Shown here: positions 17,587 to 26,602 of the stretch, piece by piece
How the letters are laid out: each line of letters opens with the position of its first letter
Numbering within the stretch: position 1 is the first letter of the stretch
Assembly (NCBI RefSeq): GCF_003854965.1
Contig: NZ_RQPI01000003.1
Coordinates: 310,001 to 374,000, forward strand
Direction of reading: 5' to 3'
Length of the DNA stretch: 64,000 nt
Source of the DNA: Paenibacillus rhizophilus
Lineage (GTDB): Bacteria > Bacillota > Bacilli > Paenibacillales > Paenibacillaceae
Notes under the pieces: model-generated
Seen by the model: the letters and a program-made list of their open reading frames with translations, nothing else
Told to the model about the DNA's origin: nothing
Databases searched by the model: none
Position numbers and translations under genes: made by a program

Positions 17587-18375
17587 ATGAATATGATCGA
17601 TATTCATAGTCACATCCTGCCTTTTGCAGATGATGGTGCATCCGATTGGGAAGATGCTCTTGCCATGGCCCGGGATGCCCATAAGGACGGTATTCATACC
17701 GTCGTCGCAACACCCCATCATGCCAATGGCCAATATCTGAATCCGGCAGATGGCGTATTGGATGGGGTAGAGAGAATGAATGAGAAGCTCCGTCTGGAGG
17801 GCATACCGCTGAACGTTCTTCCAGGCCAGGAAATTCGGGTTTACGGTAATCTGCTTGATGATTTGGAGAGCGGGATATTATTGCCGCTGGCTTCCTCGCG
17901 TTATATCCTGCTGGAAATGCCTTCATCAAGGGTGCCAAGCCGAATGGAAGAGCTGTGCCATGAACTGGTCATTCAAGGCTACGTGCCCGTTATTGCCCAC
18001 CCGGAGCGTAATGCCGAGATTGCCGCTCATCCGGAACGGCTTCAAAGACTGGTCGAAATCGGAGCTCTTGGACAGTTGACGGCGCAGAGTCTGACGGGCG
18101 TATTCGGAGGCAAGCTGCAGAAGCTGTCGCTGGAATTATGCCGCCGGAATACGATTCATGCAGTGGCTTCGGATGCCCATGACGGAGGAACTAGGTCTTT
18201 TAGTCTATCTCAGGCCTATCAGGTGATTGACAAACTATTAGGGGGGGAGACTTCAGACTATTTTCGAAAGAATGCGCAGAATATTGTCGGTAATTCACCG
18301 ATAGATCAGAGAATTGTTGAGAATGAAGGAAAAAAACGTCATAATTTATTCGGATTATTTTTCAGAAAAAGCTAA
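17587..18375 (+). CDS. CpsB/YwqE-type tyrosine-protein phosphatase
   Basis: A 262-residue PHP-fold, metal-dependent phosphatase of the CpsB/YwqE family, which removes phosphate from the tyrosine cluster of BY-kinases. Metal ligands are visible: the HSH motif near residues 7-9 (DIHSHILPFADDGA), TPHH near residue 42, the glutamate of 'PGQEIR', HPER near 139 and SDAHD near residue 197. The AAAGGGACG site precedes the ATG. It opens the polysaccharide locus; its probable substrate kinase is encoded at 21445, after an SLH gene and the Wzz gene. Usually phosphatase, Wzz and kinase are contiguous, so the SLH gene looks inserted. Confidence 0.93.
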   Translation: MNMIDIHSHILPFADDGASDWEDALAMARDAHKDGIHTVVATPHHANGQYLNPADGVLDGVERMNEKLRLEGIPLNVLPGQEIRVYGNLLDDLESGILLPLASSRYILLEMPSSRVPSRMEELCHELVIQGYVPVIAHPERNAEIAAHPERLQRLVEIGALGQLTAQSLTGVFGGKLQKLSLELCRRNTIHAVASDAHDGGTRSFSLSQAYQVIDKLLGGETSDYFRKNAQNIVGNSPIDQRIVENEGKKRHNLFGLFFRKS

Positions 18376-18488
18376 CCAAATTTTTCATATAATGATAGAA
18401 TAAGATTCATGACTTTGTTAATTTTTGCACAAATGGGTACATGGCACTGGGATTTATCAAATAATAATACATAAGAGGTGGATGAAAA

Positions 18489-20498
18489 GTGACATTGAAG
18501 AAGAAATTAGCCGTTTCGACGCTTGCGGTTAGCATGGCGGCGGCATCCGTAGCGGGACTCCCGCTCAGCGGCAAAGGATTGGCGCAACAATTGGGATTTG
18601 TTAACGTGGCTTCAGCTGCAAGTACAGTAAACAACGACCTGAAAGCCAAGTTTATTTCGCTTTATTCCAACTTGCAACCGGCTGACTGGGTCAAACTTGG
18701 AGCCTTTTACAAAGATGTTAACGCCCTTTCTCAGTCGGAATACGAGGGAATCTTCGCTCCGATTCTGGGTAAACTCAAGCTTAGCGACACGCAAACGACA
18801 ACTTCATACAAGTTGTTCCAAAGCGCTACCAGCGTGGTCTATGACGTGTATCAAAGTGATTACGCTGCGATCGGCAGAATTCAGACGAATGCAGAGTATA
18901 CGGATCTGCTGAAAGCTATTGCCGTAAAAGCTGAAGTGGATGACCTGAGCTTCGACGATTTCTTGGAGTTTTTCTTTGGAACATCGGGTGTTGAGGCTGA
19001 ACTCCGCGAACTTCTAAAGGGCAAAACGCAAAGCGAACTGCAAGCCATTATTAATGATCCGTCCGCTTCCGAAACTCTTTTTGAACAAGCCTATGACAAA
19101 GTTCTTAACCATGCGACAGGTTCCCAGCAGGCGACAACGGTAAGCCAAGCGGTTTATAACCTCGATATTACCCCGACGAATGTGAAGACGGCGCTCTATA
19201 ATCTGAACGTTGCCCTTCCTTCCGCAAAACCAGCTGCACAAGCGCTCGCACAGGCTTATATCCGCGCATTCGGACTTGGTATTGCTGATAATACTGACAG
19301 TACTCCTACTGACAGTACTCCAGGCGGAGGTATTATAGGTGGAACGACTACCACACCATCTACCGATGTAGCCGTATTCGATGCTTCCAAGCTCGTTACC
19401 GTGACGAACGGCAAAGCGACAGTGGCTCTGGTTGACGCCGATGTAATCAAGGCGATTCAGGCGCTGGCCGCAGCCAAGACAGGAACCACACTGACTATTA
19501 ACCTTGGTACAGTGAATGCGGCGACGGTCGAAGTCCCACTCTCCAAAGCAATTATCGATGCGGCCAAAGCTAACGGCATTGCCAATATCGCGATTACTTT
19601 TAACGGCGTGACTATTACGATTCCGGTATCCCAGTTTGACGCAGCCGTGACATTGACCGTTACAAAAGCCGATCCTTCTGTAGCGACTTCTGTTACATCC
19701 CTGAAGCTGGCTTCCGATGTATATGAATTCGGTCTGACGGTTGGCGGCGTGCCAACATCGACATTCAAACAACCGATTACGATCAAGCTTCCGCTTAAAA
19801 ATACGGACGGGCTGGATAAAGAACTATTATCCGTAACGAAGATCGTATATGGGGCTCTCCAGTTCCAAGGCGGTGTACTTGACGGTGAATTCATCGTTGA
19901 GCCGCGCGATACCTTCTCTTCCTACGTTGTTGTAGAGAACAAAGTAACCTTCAATGACATCGCCAGAGTACAAGCTTGGGCCGGAAGACAAATTCAAGTG
20001 ATCGCGGCCAAAGGCGCGATTGAAGGTGTAGGCGGCGGCAAATTCGCTCCGAAGAACAGCGTTACCCGCGCCGAGTTCGCGAAGATGCTCATCCGTGCGT
20101 TGAACCTGGAGAATAGCTTGGCTGTTAGCAACTTCGGCGACGTGAAGAAGACCGACTGGTTCGCGCCATATGTTGCTGTTGCAGCTGAGAAGGGCATTAT
20201 TAACGGACGCGGCGCTTCGAAGTTCGATCCGAACGCCACGATTACACGGGCCGAAATGGCAACAATGATTTCCCGTGCACTCAAATCCGTTCATAATTTG
20301 AAGGACAGCGGAACTTCCGCAGCGGCTCTCAGCGTCTTCAAGGACGCCGCGAAGATCAGTCCTTCGCTTAAGGATGGAGTTGCTTTTGCCGCTAGCAAAG
20401 GTTTGATTATCGGCAACGCCGGCAAATTCAATCCGAATAATACAGCTACGCGGGCTGAAGCTGCAGTCATCATTTACCGTACAATCAACTTCAAATAA
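18489..20498 (+). CDS. SLH-domain cell-surface protein
   Basis: A 669-residue secreted protein with a GTG start (AAGAGGTGG upstream). The signal peptide covers about residues 1-40. The middle (about 50-270) is helical and unrecognised. A short DSTPTDSTPGGG linker follows, then a beta-rich Thr/Val region (about 285-480). Three S-layer homology repeats occupy about 485-669, each with the TRAE signature (SVTRAEFAKML, TITRAEMATMI, TATRAEAAVII). SLH repeats bind pyruvylated secondary wall polysaccharide, so the protein should sit on the cell wall. Its place between CpsB and Wzz suggests a surface role connected to the exported polysaccharide, but it has its own terminator and may simply be a neighbour. 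Confidence 0.9.
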   Translation: MTLKKKLAVSTLAVSMAAASVAGLPLSGKGLAQQLGFVNVASAASTVNNDLKAKFISLYSNLQPADWVKLGAFYKDVNALSQSEYEGIFAPILGKLKLSDTQTTTSYKLFQSATSVVYDVYQSDYAAIGRIQTNAEYTDLLKAIAVKAEVDDLSFDDFLEFFFGTSGVEAELRELLKGKTQSELQAIINDPSASETLFEQAYDKVLNHATGSQQATTVSQAVYNLDITPTNVKTALYNLNVALPSAKPAAQALAQAYIRAFGLGIADNTDSTPTDSTPGGGIIGGTTTTPSTDVAVFDASKLVTVTNGKATVALVDADVIKAIQALAAAKTGTTLTINLGTVNAATVEVPLSKAIIDAAKANGIANIAITFNGVTITIPVSQFDAAVTLTVTKADPSVATSVTSLKLASDVYEFGLTVGGVPTSTFKQPITIKLPLKNTDGLDKELLSVTKIVYGALQFQGGVLDGEFIVEPRDTFSSYVVVENKVTFNDIARVQAWAGRQIQVIAAKGAIEGVGGGKFAPKNSVTRAEFAKMLIRALNLENSLAVSNFGDVKKTDWFAPYVAVAAEKGIINGRGASKFDPNATITRAEMATMISRALKSVHNLKDSGTSAAALSVFKDAAKISPSLKDGVAFAASKGLIIGNAGKFNPNNTATRAEAAVIIYRTINFK

Positions 20499-20509
20499 GT
20501 AATTACCGG

Positions 20510-20542
20510 CCTCCTCTCATGCAGGTGAGAGGAGGTATTTTT
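20510..20542 (+). terminator. Terminator of the SLH gene
   Basis: CCTCCTCTCA pairs with TGAGAGGAGG, followed by TATTTTT. Confidence 0.93.
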
Positions 20543-20584
20543 AACTAATGCCAATAATAAGCTTCGCGCTTAGAACAGGCCAGC

Positions 20585-20646
20585 TACTTCTACGAGAAAC
20601 GGTTGCCGCTATTAAAAAGAAGGGGTAGGCGTTTCTCGTAGAAGTA
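20585..20646. repeat. Inverted-repeat element GAGAAACG/CGTTTCTC, copy 2
   Basis: TACTTCTACGAGAAACG (20585-20601) is a perfect 17-bp inverted repeat of 20630-20646 with a 28-base interior. It shares its core with the element at 12413-12482. It lies between the SLH terminator and the Wzz gene, so it could be a mobile miniature element or a regulatory hairpin in the leader of the polysaccharide operon. Confidence 0.7.
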
Positions 20647-20687
20647 AGGCTTGAAATATTTCAAGAAGAGCTTGGAGGGAATTATAC

Positions 20688-21464
20688 GTGTTATCACAAG
20701 AATTGGATCTTCGCGACTATTTCCGGATTATTCGGAAACGGTTGTGGCTGATCGTCGGAATCGTTATTTTAGCGTGCGGTATCGCCGGAATATACAGCGT
20801 ATATATCAAGAACCCGGTATATGAGGCTTCAACCAAGATTATTGTCAATCAGACACCTAACCAATCGGCGGTTGCCCAACTGGATCTCAATCAAATCAAC
20901 ACGAATATCCAATTGATCAACACGTATAAGGAAATCATTAAGACTCCTGCCATATTGGACATCGTTGCAAGTAAATATCCGCAGTTCGATCTGACGACGG
21001 ATGAACTGATGAAGAAGGTCAATGTCAGTTCCGTAAATAATACGCAGGTGATGACCCTCGTAGTCAGGGATAATTCCTATTCAAAGGCAGCCGAGGTCGT
21101 TAACGCCATTTCGCTCGTATTCAAGCAGGAGATTCCGGATTTATTCAATGTGCAGAATGTTTCTATCCTTAACGAAGCCAAAGTGAATCCAATACAAGCT
21201 CCCGGTCCGGTGGAGCCGAATGTAATGCTGAATTTGGCTATCGCCTTTGTCGTTTCCCTGATGATCGGTTTGGGGATCGCCTTCCTGCTGGAGTATATGG
21301 ACGATACGCTCAAGACTGAAGCAGATATCGAGCAAGTGCTAGGACTTCCAACTTTGGCTATGATTACGAGAGTGGGAGCGGAGGAAATGAAAGCGGGAGA
21401 GCCAGTCTCCGCAACGCAAACCAGAAAGACGGGGGAGCTTGAACATGTCACAGCAGCAAAGTAA
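20688..21464 (+). CDS. Wzz/CapA-type polysaccharide co-polymerase (kinase adaptor)
   Basis: A 258-residue membrane protein that sets chain length and activates the cognate BY-kinase. GTG start with GGAGGG upstream. The Wzz layout is clear: cytoplasmic start with 'DLRDYFRIIRKRLW', a first membrane helix (about 19-38), an external coiled region, and the proline-containing second helix (about 180-205, preceded by APGPVEPN). The C-terminal cytoplasmic tail (about 207-258) is the expected kinase-activating segment. It ends inside the kinase ribosome site; the kinase gene overlaps its end, so the two are coupled. Confidence 0.93.
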   Translation: MLSQELDLRDYFRIIRKRLWLIVGIVILACGIAGIYSVYIKNPVYEASTKIIVNQTPNQSAVAQLDLNQINTNIQLINTYKEIIKTPAILDIVASKYPQFDLTTDELMKKVNVSSVNNTQVMTLVVRDNSYSKAAEVVNAISLVFKQEIPDLFNVQNVSILNEAKVNPIQAPGPVEPNVMLNLAIAFVVSLMIGLGIAFLLEYMDDTLKTEADIEQVLGLPTLAMITRVGAEEMKAGEPVSATQTRKTGELEHVTAAK

Positions 21465-22131
21465 ACAACGTCATTTGATTACCGTCACCAATCCGCGTTC
21501 CACCGTCTCGGAAGCGTTCAGGGCTCTTCGGACAAATATTGATTTTTCCTCAGTAGATGACAAGATTCAGGTCATTATGGTTACCTCCTCAGGGCCTGAG
21601 GAAGGGAAATCGACAGTTACTGCCAACCTGGCCGCCGCCTATGCACAAGCGGACAAGAAGGTAGTGCTAATTGACGCAGATATGCGGAAGCCGACCGGGC
21701 ACCGGACCTTCTCGCTAAGCAACCGATATGGCCTGTCCTCTCTATTATCGCAGCAGGCGAACCTGGATGAAGTTATTCAGGGCTCCGAAGTTCCCAATTT
21801 ATCGATTATTACCTCAGGTCCGATTCCGCCGAATCCAGCCGAAATGCTTGCATCCAACCGGATGAGCGCAGTTCTGCAGGAACTGAGACAACGTTTCGAT
21901 ATCATCCTAATAGACACGCCGCCTCTGCTCGCCGTCACCGACGCTCAGATTATGGCTACCAAGAGCGACGGAGTGATTATGGTAGTAAGCTACGGGAGAG
22001 TCAAACGCGATATCGCAGTAAAAGCCAAAGCAAACTTGGACCGGGTAGGATGCCGAGTGCTTGGCGTCGTTATGAATAATGTTAAACGCAAAGCCAGTGA
22101 AGGCTATTATTACTATTATTACGGCAATTAA
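21445..22131 (+). CDS. Bacterial tyrosine kinase CpsD/CapB type
   Basis: A 228-residue cytoplasmic BY-kinase. Walker A SSGPEEGKST (48-57), Walker A' VVLIDADMR (about 73-81), and a C-terminal tyrosine cluster (six Tyr just before the end) that is the autophosphorylation site. The ATG at 21445 is chosen for GGGGGAG 7 bases upstream; a TTG six bases earlier is less likely. Together with the Wzz-type protein it controls polymer length and export, and the CpsB phosphatase at 17587 would reverse phosphorylation. The start overlaps the end of the Wzz gene. Confidence 0.95.
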   Translation: MSQQQSKQRHLITVTNPRSTVSEAFRALRTNIDFSSVDDKIQVIMVTSSGPEEGKSTVTANLAAAYAQADKKVVLIDADMRKPTGHRTFSLSNRYGLSSLLSQQANLDEVIQGSEVPNLSIITSGPIPPNPAEMLASNRMSAVLQELRQRFDIILIDTPPLLAVTDAQIMATKSDGVIMVVSYGRVKRDIAVKAKANLDRVGCRVLGVVMNNVKRKASEGYYYYYYGN

Positions 22132-22189
22132 CCGCAGGTTGAAACAGGCTTTAATAGTCACCATATGTTATTTTTCGGAGGCACTGAAA

Positions 22190-24028
22190 ATGACAGTGAA
22201 CAAACGGTTTATCCTATTATTCATGATCGATCTTATCATCGTGTGGTTTAGTATTGAAACGTCCTATCTTCTGCGGTTCTACGGAGATATTCCCGATAAT
22301 TATTCCCGCCAAATGCTGCAATACTGTTTAATTTCTTCGTTTACCTTTGGAGGCAGTCTTTACTACTTCGGCTTGTACCGAAGAATATGGAAATACGCGA
22401 GTATTGGCGAGATTGTCGCCATTCTCAAAGCTATTATTGTTGGAGCCATATTATCATACGTCTTTTCTTTGGTGCTGTTTGATGAACGTCTTCCGCTAGG
22501 AGTAGAGGCGCGGGTAATCGAAACAATCCTGCTGTTGGTCGGCGGAACCCGCTTTTTATGGAGAGTAGTCGTTCATAAGGAACGGAATGGACGCAATGAA
22601 CAGCAGAACCGTGCGTTGATCGTAGGCGCCGGTGATTGCGGCACGCTAATTGCAAAGGAAATGAAGAGTTCTTCTTTTGCCCATACCCAATTGGTAGGAT
22701 TTATTGATGACAGTCCCTACAAATTCCGGATGTCCATATTGGGCGTTCCGGTGCTGGGGAACCGGCATTCTATCCCGCGTATTGTAAGTGAGCAGGAAAT
22801 CAATGAAATCATTATAGCAATGCCCTCGGTATCACGAACGGAAATATCGGAGATTATCAGCATTGCCAAGCAGACCGGCATCAAGCTGAAGATTATTCCG
22901 GCGATTAATGACTTGATAACCGGCAAGGTTTCAGTTAAACGGCTGCGCGATGTCAGCGTGGAAGATTTGCTTGGACGCGAACCTATTGTTGAGGACCTGA
23001 ACAGCATTTTGGGGTACGTTCACAACAAGGTGGTTCTCGTTACCGGAGCCGGCGGCTCCATCGGTTCAGAGCTATGCCGTCAGGTTGCCAAATTTATGCC
23101 GGACAAGCTGCTGCTGCTCGGGCACGGAGAGAACAGCATTTACAACATTGAGATGGAGCTGCGAAAAAGCTTTTCGAACTTGAATCTGGTTCCGATTATC
23201 GCCGATATCCAGGACCGCGCCCGCATGATGGATGTATTTCGTGCCCATCGTCCGCAGGTAGTCTTCCACGCGGCAGCCCACAAGCATGTGCCTCTTATGG
23301 AAGGCAATCCTTCCGAAGCGATCAAGAACAACGTTTTCGGCACCCGCAATGTAGCGGACTGCGCGGATGAATACGGTACAGACCGCTTTGTAATGATATC
23401 CTCCGACAAAGCCGTTAACCCGACGAGCGTTATGGGAGCCACGAAGCGGATTGCGGAAATGTATGTTCAGAGCCTCAATACGATGAGCAGAACGAAATTC
23501 TCAGCCGTCCGTTTTGGCAATGTCTTGGGAAGCCGGGGAAGCGTTGTTCCGGTCTTCAAGCAGCAGATTGCCGAAGGCGGGCCGGTTACAGTCACCCATC
23601 CCGAGATGGTTAGGTACTTCATGACGATTCCTGAGGCGGTACAGCTTGTGATCCAGGCGGGAGCCATTGCCGAAGGCGGCGAAGTCTTTGTGCTGGATAT
23701 GGGTAAACCGGTGAAGATTCTGACGCTGGCTGAAGATTTGATCACCTTATCCGGTTACGAGCCTTACAAGGACATCCAGATTACGTTTTCTGGTATCCGC
23801 GAGGGCGAGAAGCTGTACGAAGAGCTGCTTACGGCGGAAGAGAATTTGGGATCAACACAGCATGACCGGATATTTATTGGCAGACCGGCCGTCTTAACCT
23901 CAAGCCAATTGGAGCTTGAATTTAAACGTTTGGACCGTGCTCTATTGGAGAGCAACACGGCTTCAGTCCGGGAGATTATCAATCAGATCGTGCCGATGAT
24001 GCCTGTTGCCAATGCGGCCATCAGCTAA
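22190..24028 (+). CDS. CapD/EpsC-type UDP-sugar 4,6-dehydratase
   Basis: A 612-residue FlaA1/CapD-family enzyme with four N-terminal membrane segments (within residues 1-110), a CoA-binding-like Rossmann part (about 135-260: IVGAGDCGTLIAKEM) and an extended SDR dehydratase domain (about 280-600: VTGAGGSIGSELCRQV as the NAD site, then SSDKAVNPTSVMGATKR where the family has M-K instead of Y-K). GGAGG precedes the ATG at 22190; longer in-frame starts overlap the kinase gene. Family members convert UDP-GlcNAc to a 4-keto-6-deoxy sugar. With the reductase at 26603 it could supply a QuiNAc- or FucNAc-type sugar for the first step of repeat-unit synthesis (inference). Confidence 0.93.
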   Translation: MTVNKRFILLFMIDLIIVWFSIETSYLLRFYGDIPDNYSRQMLQYCLISSFTFGGSLYYFGLYRRIWKYASIGEIVAILKAIIVGAILSYVFSLVLFDERLPLGVEARVIETILLLVGGTRFLWRVVVHKERNGRNEQQNRALIVGAGDCGTLIAKEMKSSSFAHTQLVGFIDDSPYKFRMSILGVPVLGNRHSIPRIVSEQEINEIIIAMPSVSRTEISEIISIAKQTGIKLKIIPAINDLITGKVSVKRLRDVSVEDLLGREPIVEDLNSILGYVHNKVVLVTGAGGSIGSELCRQVAKFMPDKLLLLGHGENSIYNIEMELRKSFSNLNLVPIIADIQDRARMMDVFRAHRPQVVFHAAAHKHVPLMEGNPSEAIKNNVFGTRNVADCADEYGTDRFVMISSDKAVNPTSVMGATKRIAEMYVQSLNTMSRTKFSAVRFGNVLGSRGSVVPVFKQQIAEGGPVTVTHPEMVRYFMTIPEAVQLVIQAGAIAEGGEVFVLDMGKPVKILTLAEDLITLSGYEPYKDIQITFSGIREGEKLYEELLTAEENLGSTQHDRIFIGRPAVLTSSQLELEFKRLDRALLESNTASVREIINQIVPMMPVANAAIS

Positions 24029-24052
24029 TCACAAGCTAAACGGAGGATTACC

Positions 24053-24697
24053 ATGTTTAAGAAAAGATGGACCAAAATACTGGCCTGGACGTTGTCGGTC
24101 ATCATTATTCTGGGAATAGGCGGTGCATTTGCCGCCAATTATGCGGTGAACAAACTGATGAACTCCATGGCGGATGGACTGGCGACGGAGACTGGCGGCA
24201 TAGCCGAACCTCAAGTATCCGCGGCTCCGGCTTCACCAACGTCATCGGCTGTACCACAGGTAACGGATTCGACAATTACCCAACCGGTAAACACAGCAGC
24301 CAATTCCAACGCCAATAACAATACCGATACCCAACCCGTCAAGGAGCAGAACAAGCCCTCATCATCACCTGCTGCCAATTCGGATTCTATAACCGAATAT
24401 ACTCCGCAAATAACCACGGAGAAGGCCAAGAAGATACAGGAGAATGTCAGCGTAAAGGATAAGGCCGACGTCGTCTCCATAGTATTGGGCGAGTTGAGTA
24501 TATCTGACATCAAGCGGCTTCAAACATTGGCACAGGGCGGATTAACGGTAGATGAGAAGAAGGAAGCACGCGCTCTAGTTATGGGAAAAGTCTCGGAACA
24601 GCAGTATAACGAGCTCGTGCAGATTGCCAAGAAGTACGGCGTCAGCGAAGGGAAATCACGCAGCCAGATACTAGCAGAAGAAAAGGAAAGTGAGTAA
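24053..24697 (+). CDS. Membrane-anchored protein of unknown function
   Basis: 214 residues; CGGAGG precedes the ATG. One N-terminal membrane helix (about 9-30), a Pro/Ser/Thr/Asn/Gln-rich low-complexity stretch (about 50-120) and a charged helical C-terminal domain (about 125-214) containing 'ISDIKRLQTLAQGGLT'. No family recognised. It is tightly placed between the dehydratase (24 bases) and the stalk-domain gene (2 bases), so it is part of the polysaccharide operon. The linker would span the wall if the C-terminus is external. A role in export or surface retention of the polymer is only a guess. Confidence 0.75.
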   Translation: MFKKRWTKILAWTLSVIIILGIGGAFAANYAVNKLMNSMADGLATETGGIAEPQVSAAPASPTSSAVPQVTDSTITQPVNTAANSNANNNTDTQPVKEQNKPSSSPAANSDSITEYTPQITTEKAKKIQENVSVKDKADVVSIVLGELSISDIKRLQTLAQGGLTVDEKKEARALVMGKVSEQQYNELVQIAKKYGVSEGKSRSQILAEEKESE

Positions 24698-24699
24698 AT

Positions 24700-25692
24700 A
24701 TGGGCAAATTAAGATATTCCGCTGCAATACTGTGGCTGACGATGCTGATCAGCATTGCCCCAGTTACGGCATACGCTGCTCCAGTTGTTATTAAAGCACA
24801 GACTATAAAGGCAGCAATAACGTTTGACGGGGTCAACCTACAGCCTCCTGAGGGACAATATATCTTTATCTATAACAATTCCACTTATGTGCCGCTGCGC
24901 TTCATCTCCTACGCGCTTCAGAAGAGCGTAAGCTGGGACGCCAAGAATATGAAAGTAACGGTCGCTCAGCCCAACAGCCGGGAGCTGACCGTGATTAAAG
25001 AATATTTAATGAACGCGGGCAATCCGAAAACTTCCGTAGCAGTAACCAAAACCGTTGCTCTCAGCAAAGTTAATGCAAGCTATGTCTTTAACGGTTCCAT
25101 CAAAAGCATCCCCCAAGGTTTATCCAGCTACATACTGAACGGCAACCTGTACGTACCTCTGCGCTTTCTTTCAGAAGCGGCAGGAACAACCCTGAAATGG
25201 AATCAGAAGACCAAGAGTATTACAGCTTTTACCAGCGCCTATAAAGCGCAAAGTCCGAACGATACGAAAAGTAATAACGATGATTCTTCAAGCTCTAGTC
25301 AAACGGAACAATCCTCTTCATCCCCTGCGCCGACCGCACAGGCTGGAACAGGCGCTTCCGGAGGTGGGGCAGAGAGCAAGTATTCCTACGAACAGATTAC
25401 CAGCGAAACGGAAGCGAAGCTTACCACGCTGCAATCTCAAGCAAAGTCCGCCTTAATGGGACTGGCAATGGAATACCTGAACGCCAAGGATGACGACGCG
25501 AAAGCTGCAATTCTCTCTAAAGGCGAGCAGCAGCTGAATTCATTCACTTCATCATTTAACAGCATCATTTCCGCTGCCGAATCCAAGCTGAAAGCGAACG
25601 GTTATGATACGGCCATTATTGACCAGTATCGCAGCGCCTTTGAGTCACAAGTCAATAGCGGGCTTGAATTAGTTAAAGGCATGGCAGATTAA
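24700..25692 (+). CDS. Secreted stalk-domain protein (copper amine oxidase N-terminal-like)
   Basis: 330 residues with a signal peptide (cleavage near AYA-AP, residue 27). Two stalk-like units are visible: 'STYVPLRFISYALQKSVSWDAKNMKVTV' (about 64-91) and 'NLYVPLRFLSEAAGTTLKWNQKTKSITAF' (about 149-178), a pattern shared with the protein at 1493. A Ser/Asn/Gln-rich linker follows (about 185-225), then a helical C-terminal domain (about 225-330). Two bases after the previous gene, so co-translated. No enzyme residues are seen; probably a surface-associated accessory of the polysaccharide machine. Confidence 0.8.
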   Translation: MGKLRYSAAILWLTMLISIAPVTAYAAPVVIKAQTIKAAITFDGVNLQPPEGQYIFIYNNSTYVPLRFISYALQKSVSWDAKNMKVTVAQPNSRELTVIKEYLMNAGNPKTSVAVTKTVALSKVNASYVFNGSIKSIPQGLSSYILNGNLYVPLRFLSEAAGTTLKWNQKTKSITAFTSAYKAQSPNDTKSNNDDSSSSSQTEQSSSSPAPTAQAGTGASGGGAESKYSYEQITSETEAKLTTLQSQAKSALMGLAMEYLNAKDDDAKAAILSKGEQQLNSFTSSFNSIISAAESKLKANGYDTAIIDQYRSAFESQVNSGLELVKGMAD

Positions 25693-25718
25693 TCGAACAT
25701 ACCAATGGAGGTATAACT

Positions 25719-25943
25719 ATGAGATTAAGAGATCTGTTGACCGTTGTCGAGAATACCGTAACGCTTGAAATATCGGGTCAGCAAGAGACGTATGCAACCA
25801 AAGCCAGCATACCGGACACCCGCATGAACTCTGAAGTTAAACGGCTTGCGACGATGGACAGCGGCTTGATCATTCAACTGGGTGAGCCGAGAAAAGTGCC
25901 AACGCTAGAAGAATTGGGCTATTCGTTTGAAGTCGGAATGTAA
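25719..25943 (+). CDS. Small cytosolic protein of unknown function (74 aa)
   Basis: 74 residues; AATGGAGG precedes the ATG at a good distance. Soluble, mixed charge, predicted beta-strands early (VTLEISGQQETYATKA) and no membrane segment or Cys. No family recognised. It lies in the operon between the stalk protein and the initiating transferase, with short gaps, codon use like its neighbours and the same strand, so it is likely real. It could be a small regulator of the transferase; this is inference from position only. Confidence 0.65.
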   Translation: MRLRDLLTVVENTVTLEISGQQETYATKASIPDTRMNSEVKRLATMDSGLIIQLGEPRKVPTLEELGYSFEVGM

Positions 25944-25972
25944 TAACGAAAACTGGAATAAGGGTGAATTCT

Positions 25973-26599
25973 ATGAGGTCTTATACAAGGATTAAACCGG
26001 TCGTGGATATTCTGCTTGCTCTTGTCGCTCTGCTTTGCTTGTGGCCCTTCTTTATCATTATCGCTGCGGCCATCAAGTTGGAGTCCAGAGGCCCCGTTCT
26101 CTTCAAGCAGAAGCGAGTTGGCAAGCATAAGAGCGAATTCCATATTCTGAAGTTCAGAACGATGCGCACCGACACACCCAAAGATATGCCCACACACTTA
26201 TTGAAGAACCCGGAAGCCTGCATCACCAAGGTCGGCAAGTTCCTCAGAAAGACAAGCCTAGACGAGCTGCCTCAGATTATCAATATACTAAAGGGCGAAA
26301 TGAGCATCATCGGCCCCCGGCCTGCCCTATGGAATCAGTATGATCTGGTTGAAGAGAGAGACAAGTACGGAGCAAATGATATTAAACCGGGCCTGACCGG
26401 ATGGGCGCAGATTAACGGTCGCGATGAGCTGCCGAATGAAGAAAAGGCAAAATATGACGGGGATTATACCAAGAAAGTATCTTTCATTTTTGATGCGAAA
26501 ATCTTTGTCATGACCATTGCCCGAGTACTGAAATCCGACGGCGTCGTTGAAGGAGAAAGCCTCAAATCAGCATCCAAAGCTAAAGGAGTTGCCTCTTAA
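25973..26599 (+). CDS. Initiating undecaprenyl-phosphate sugar phosphotransferase
   Basis: A 208-residue bacterial sugar transferase (Pfam PF02397 type) that places the first sugar phosphate on undecaprenyl phosphate. An N-terminal membrane segment (about 11-33) is followed by catalytic motifs 'GPVLFKQKRVGKHKSEFHILKFRTM', 'FLRKTSLDELPQ' and 'MSIIGPRP', then 'KPGLTGWAQINGR'. It is the short form, lacking the extra N-terminal membrane domains. ATG 25973 is preferred over GTG 25964 because AAGGGTG lies 6 bases ahead. The donor sugar is not readable from the sequence; pairing with CapD and the reductase suggests a 6-deoxy-HexNAc. Confidence 0.94.
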   Translation: MRSYTRIKPVVDILLALVALLCLWPFFIIIAAAIKLESRGPVLFKQKRVGKHKSEFHILKFRTMRTDTPKDMPTHLLKNPEACITKVGKFLRKTSLDELPQIINILKGEMSIIGPRPALWNQYDLVEERDKYGANDIKPGLTGWAQINGRDELPNEEKAKYDGDYTKKVSFIFDAKIFVMTIARVLKSDGVVEGESLKSASKAKGVAS

Positions 26600-26602
26600 G
26601 AA

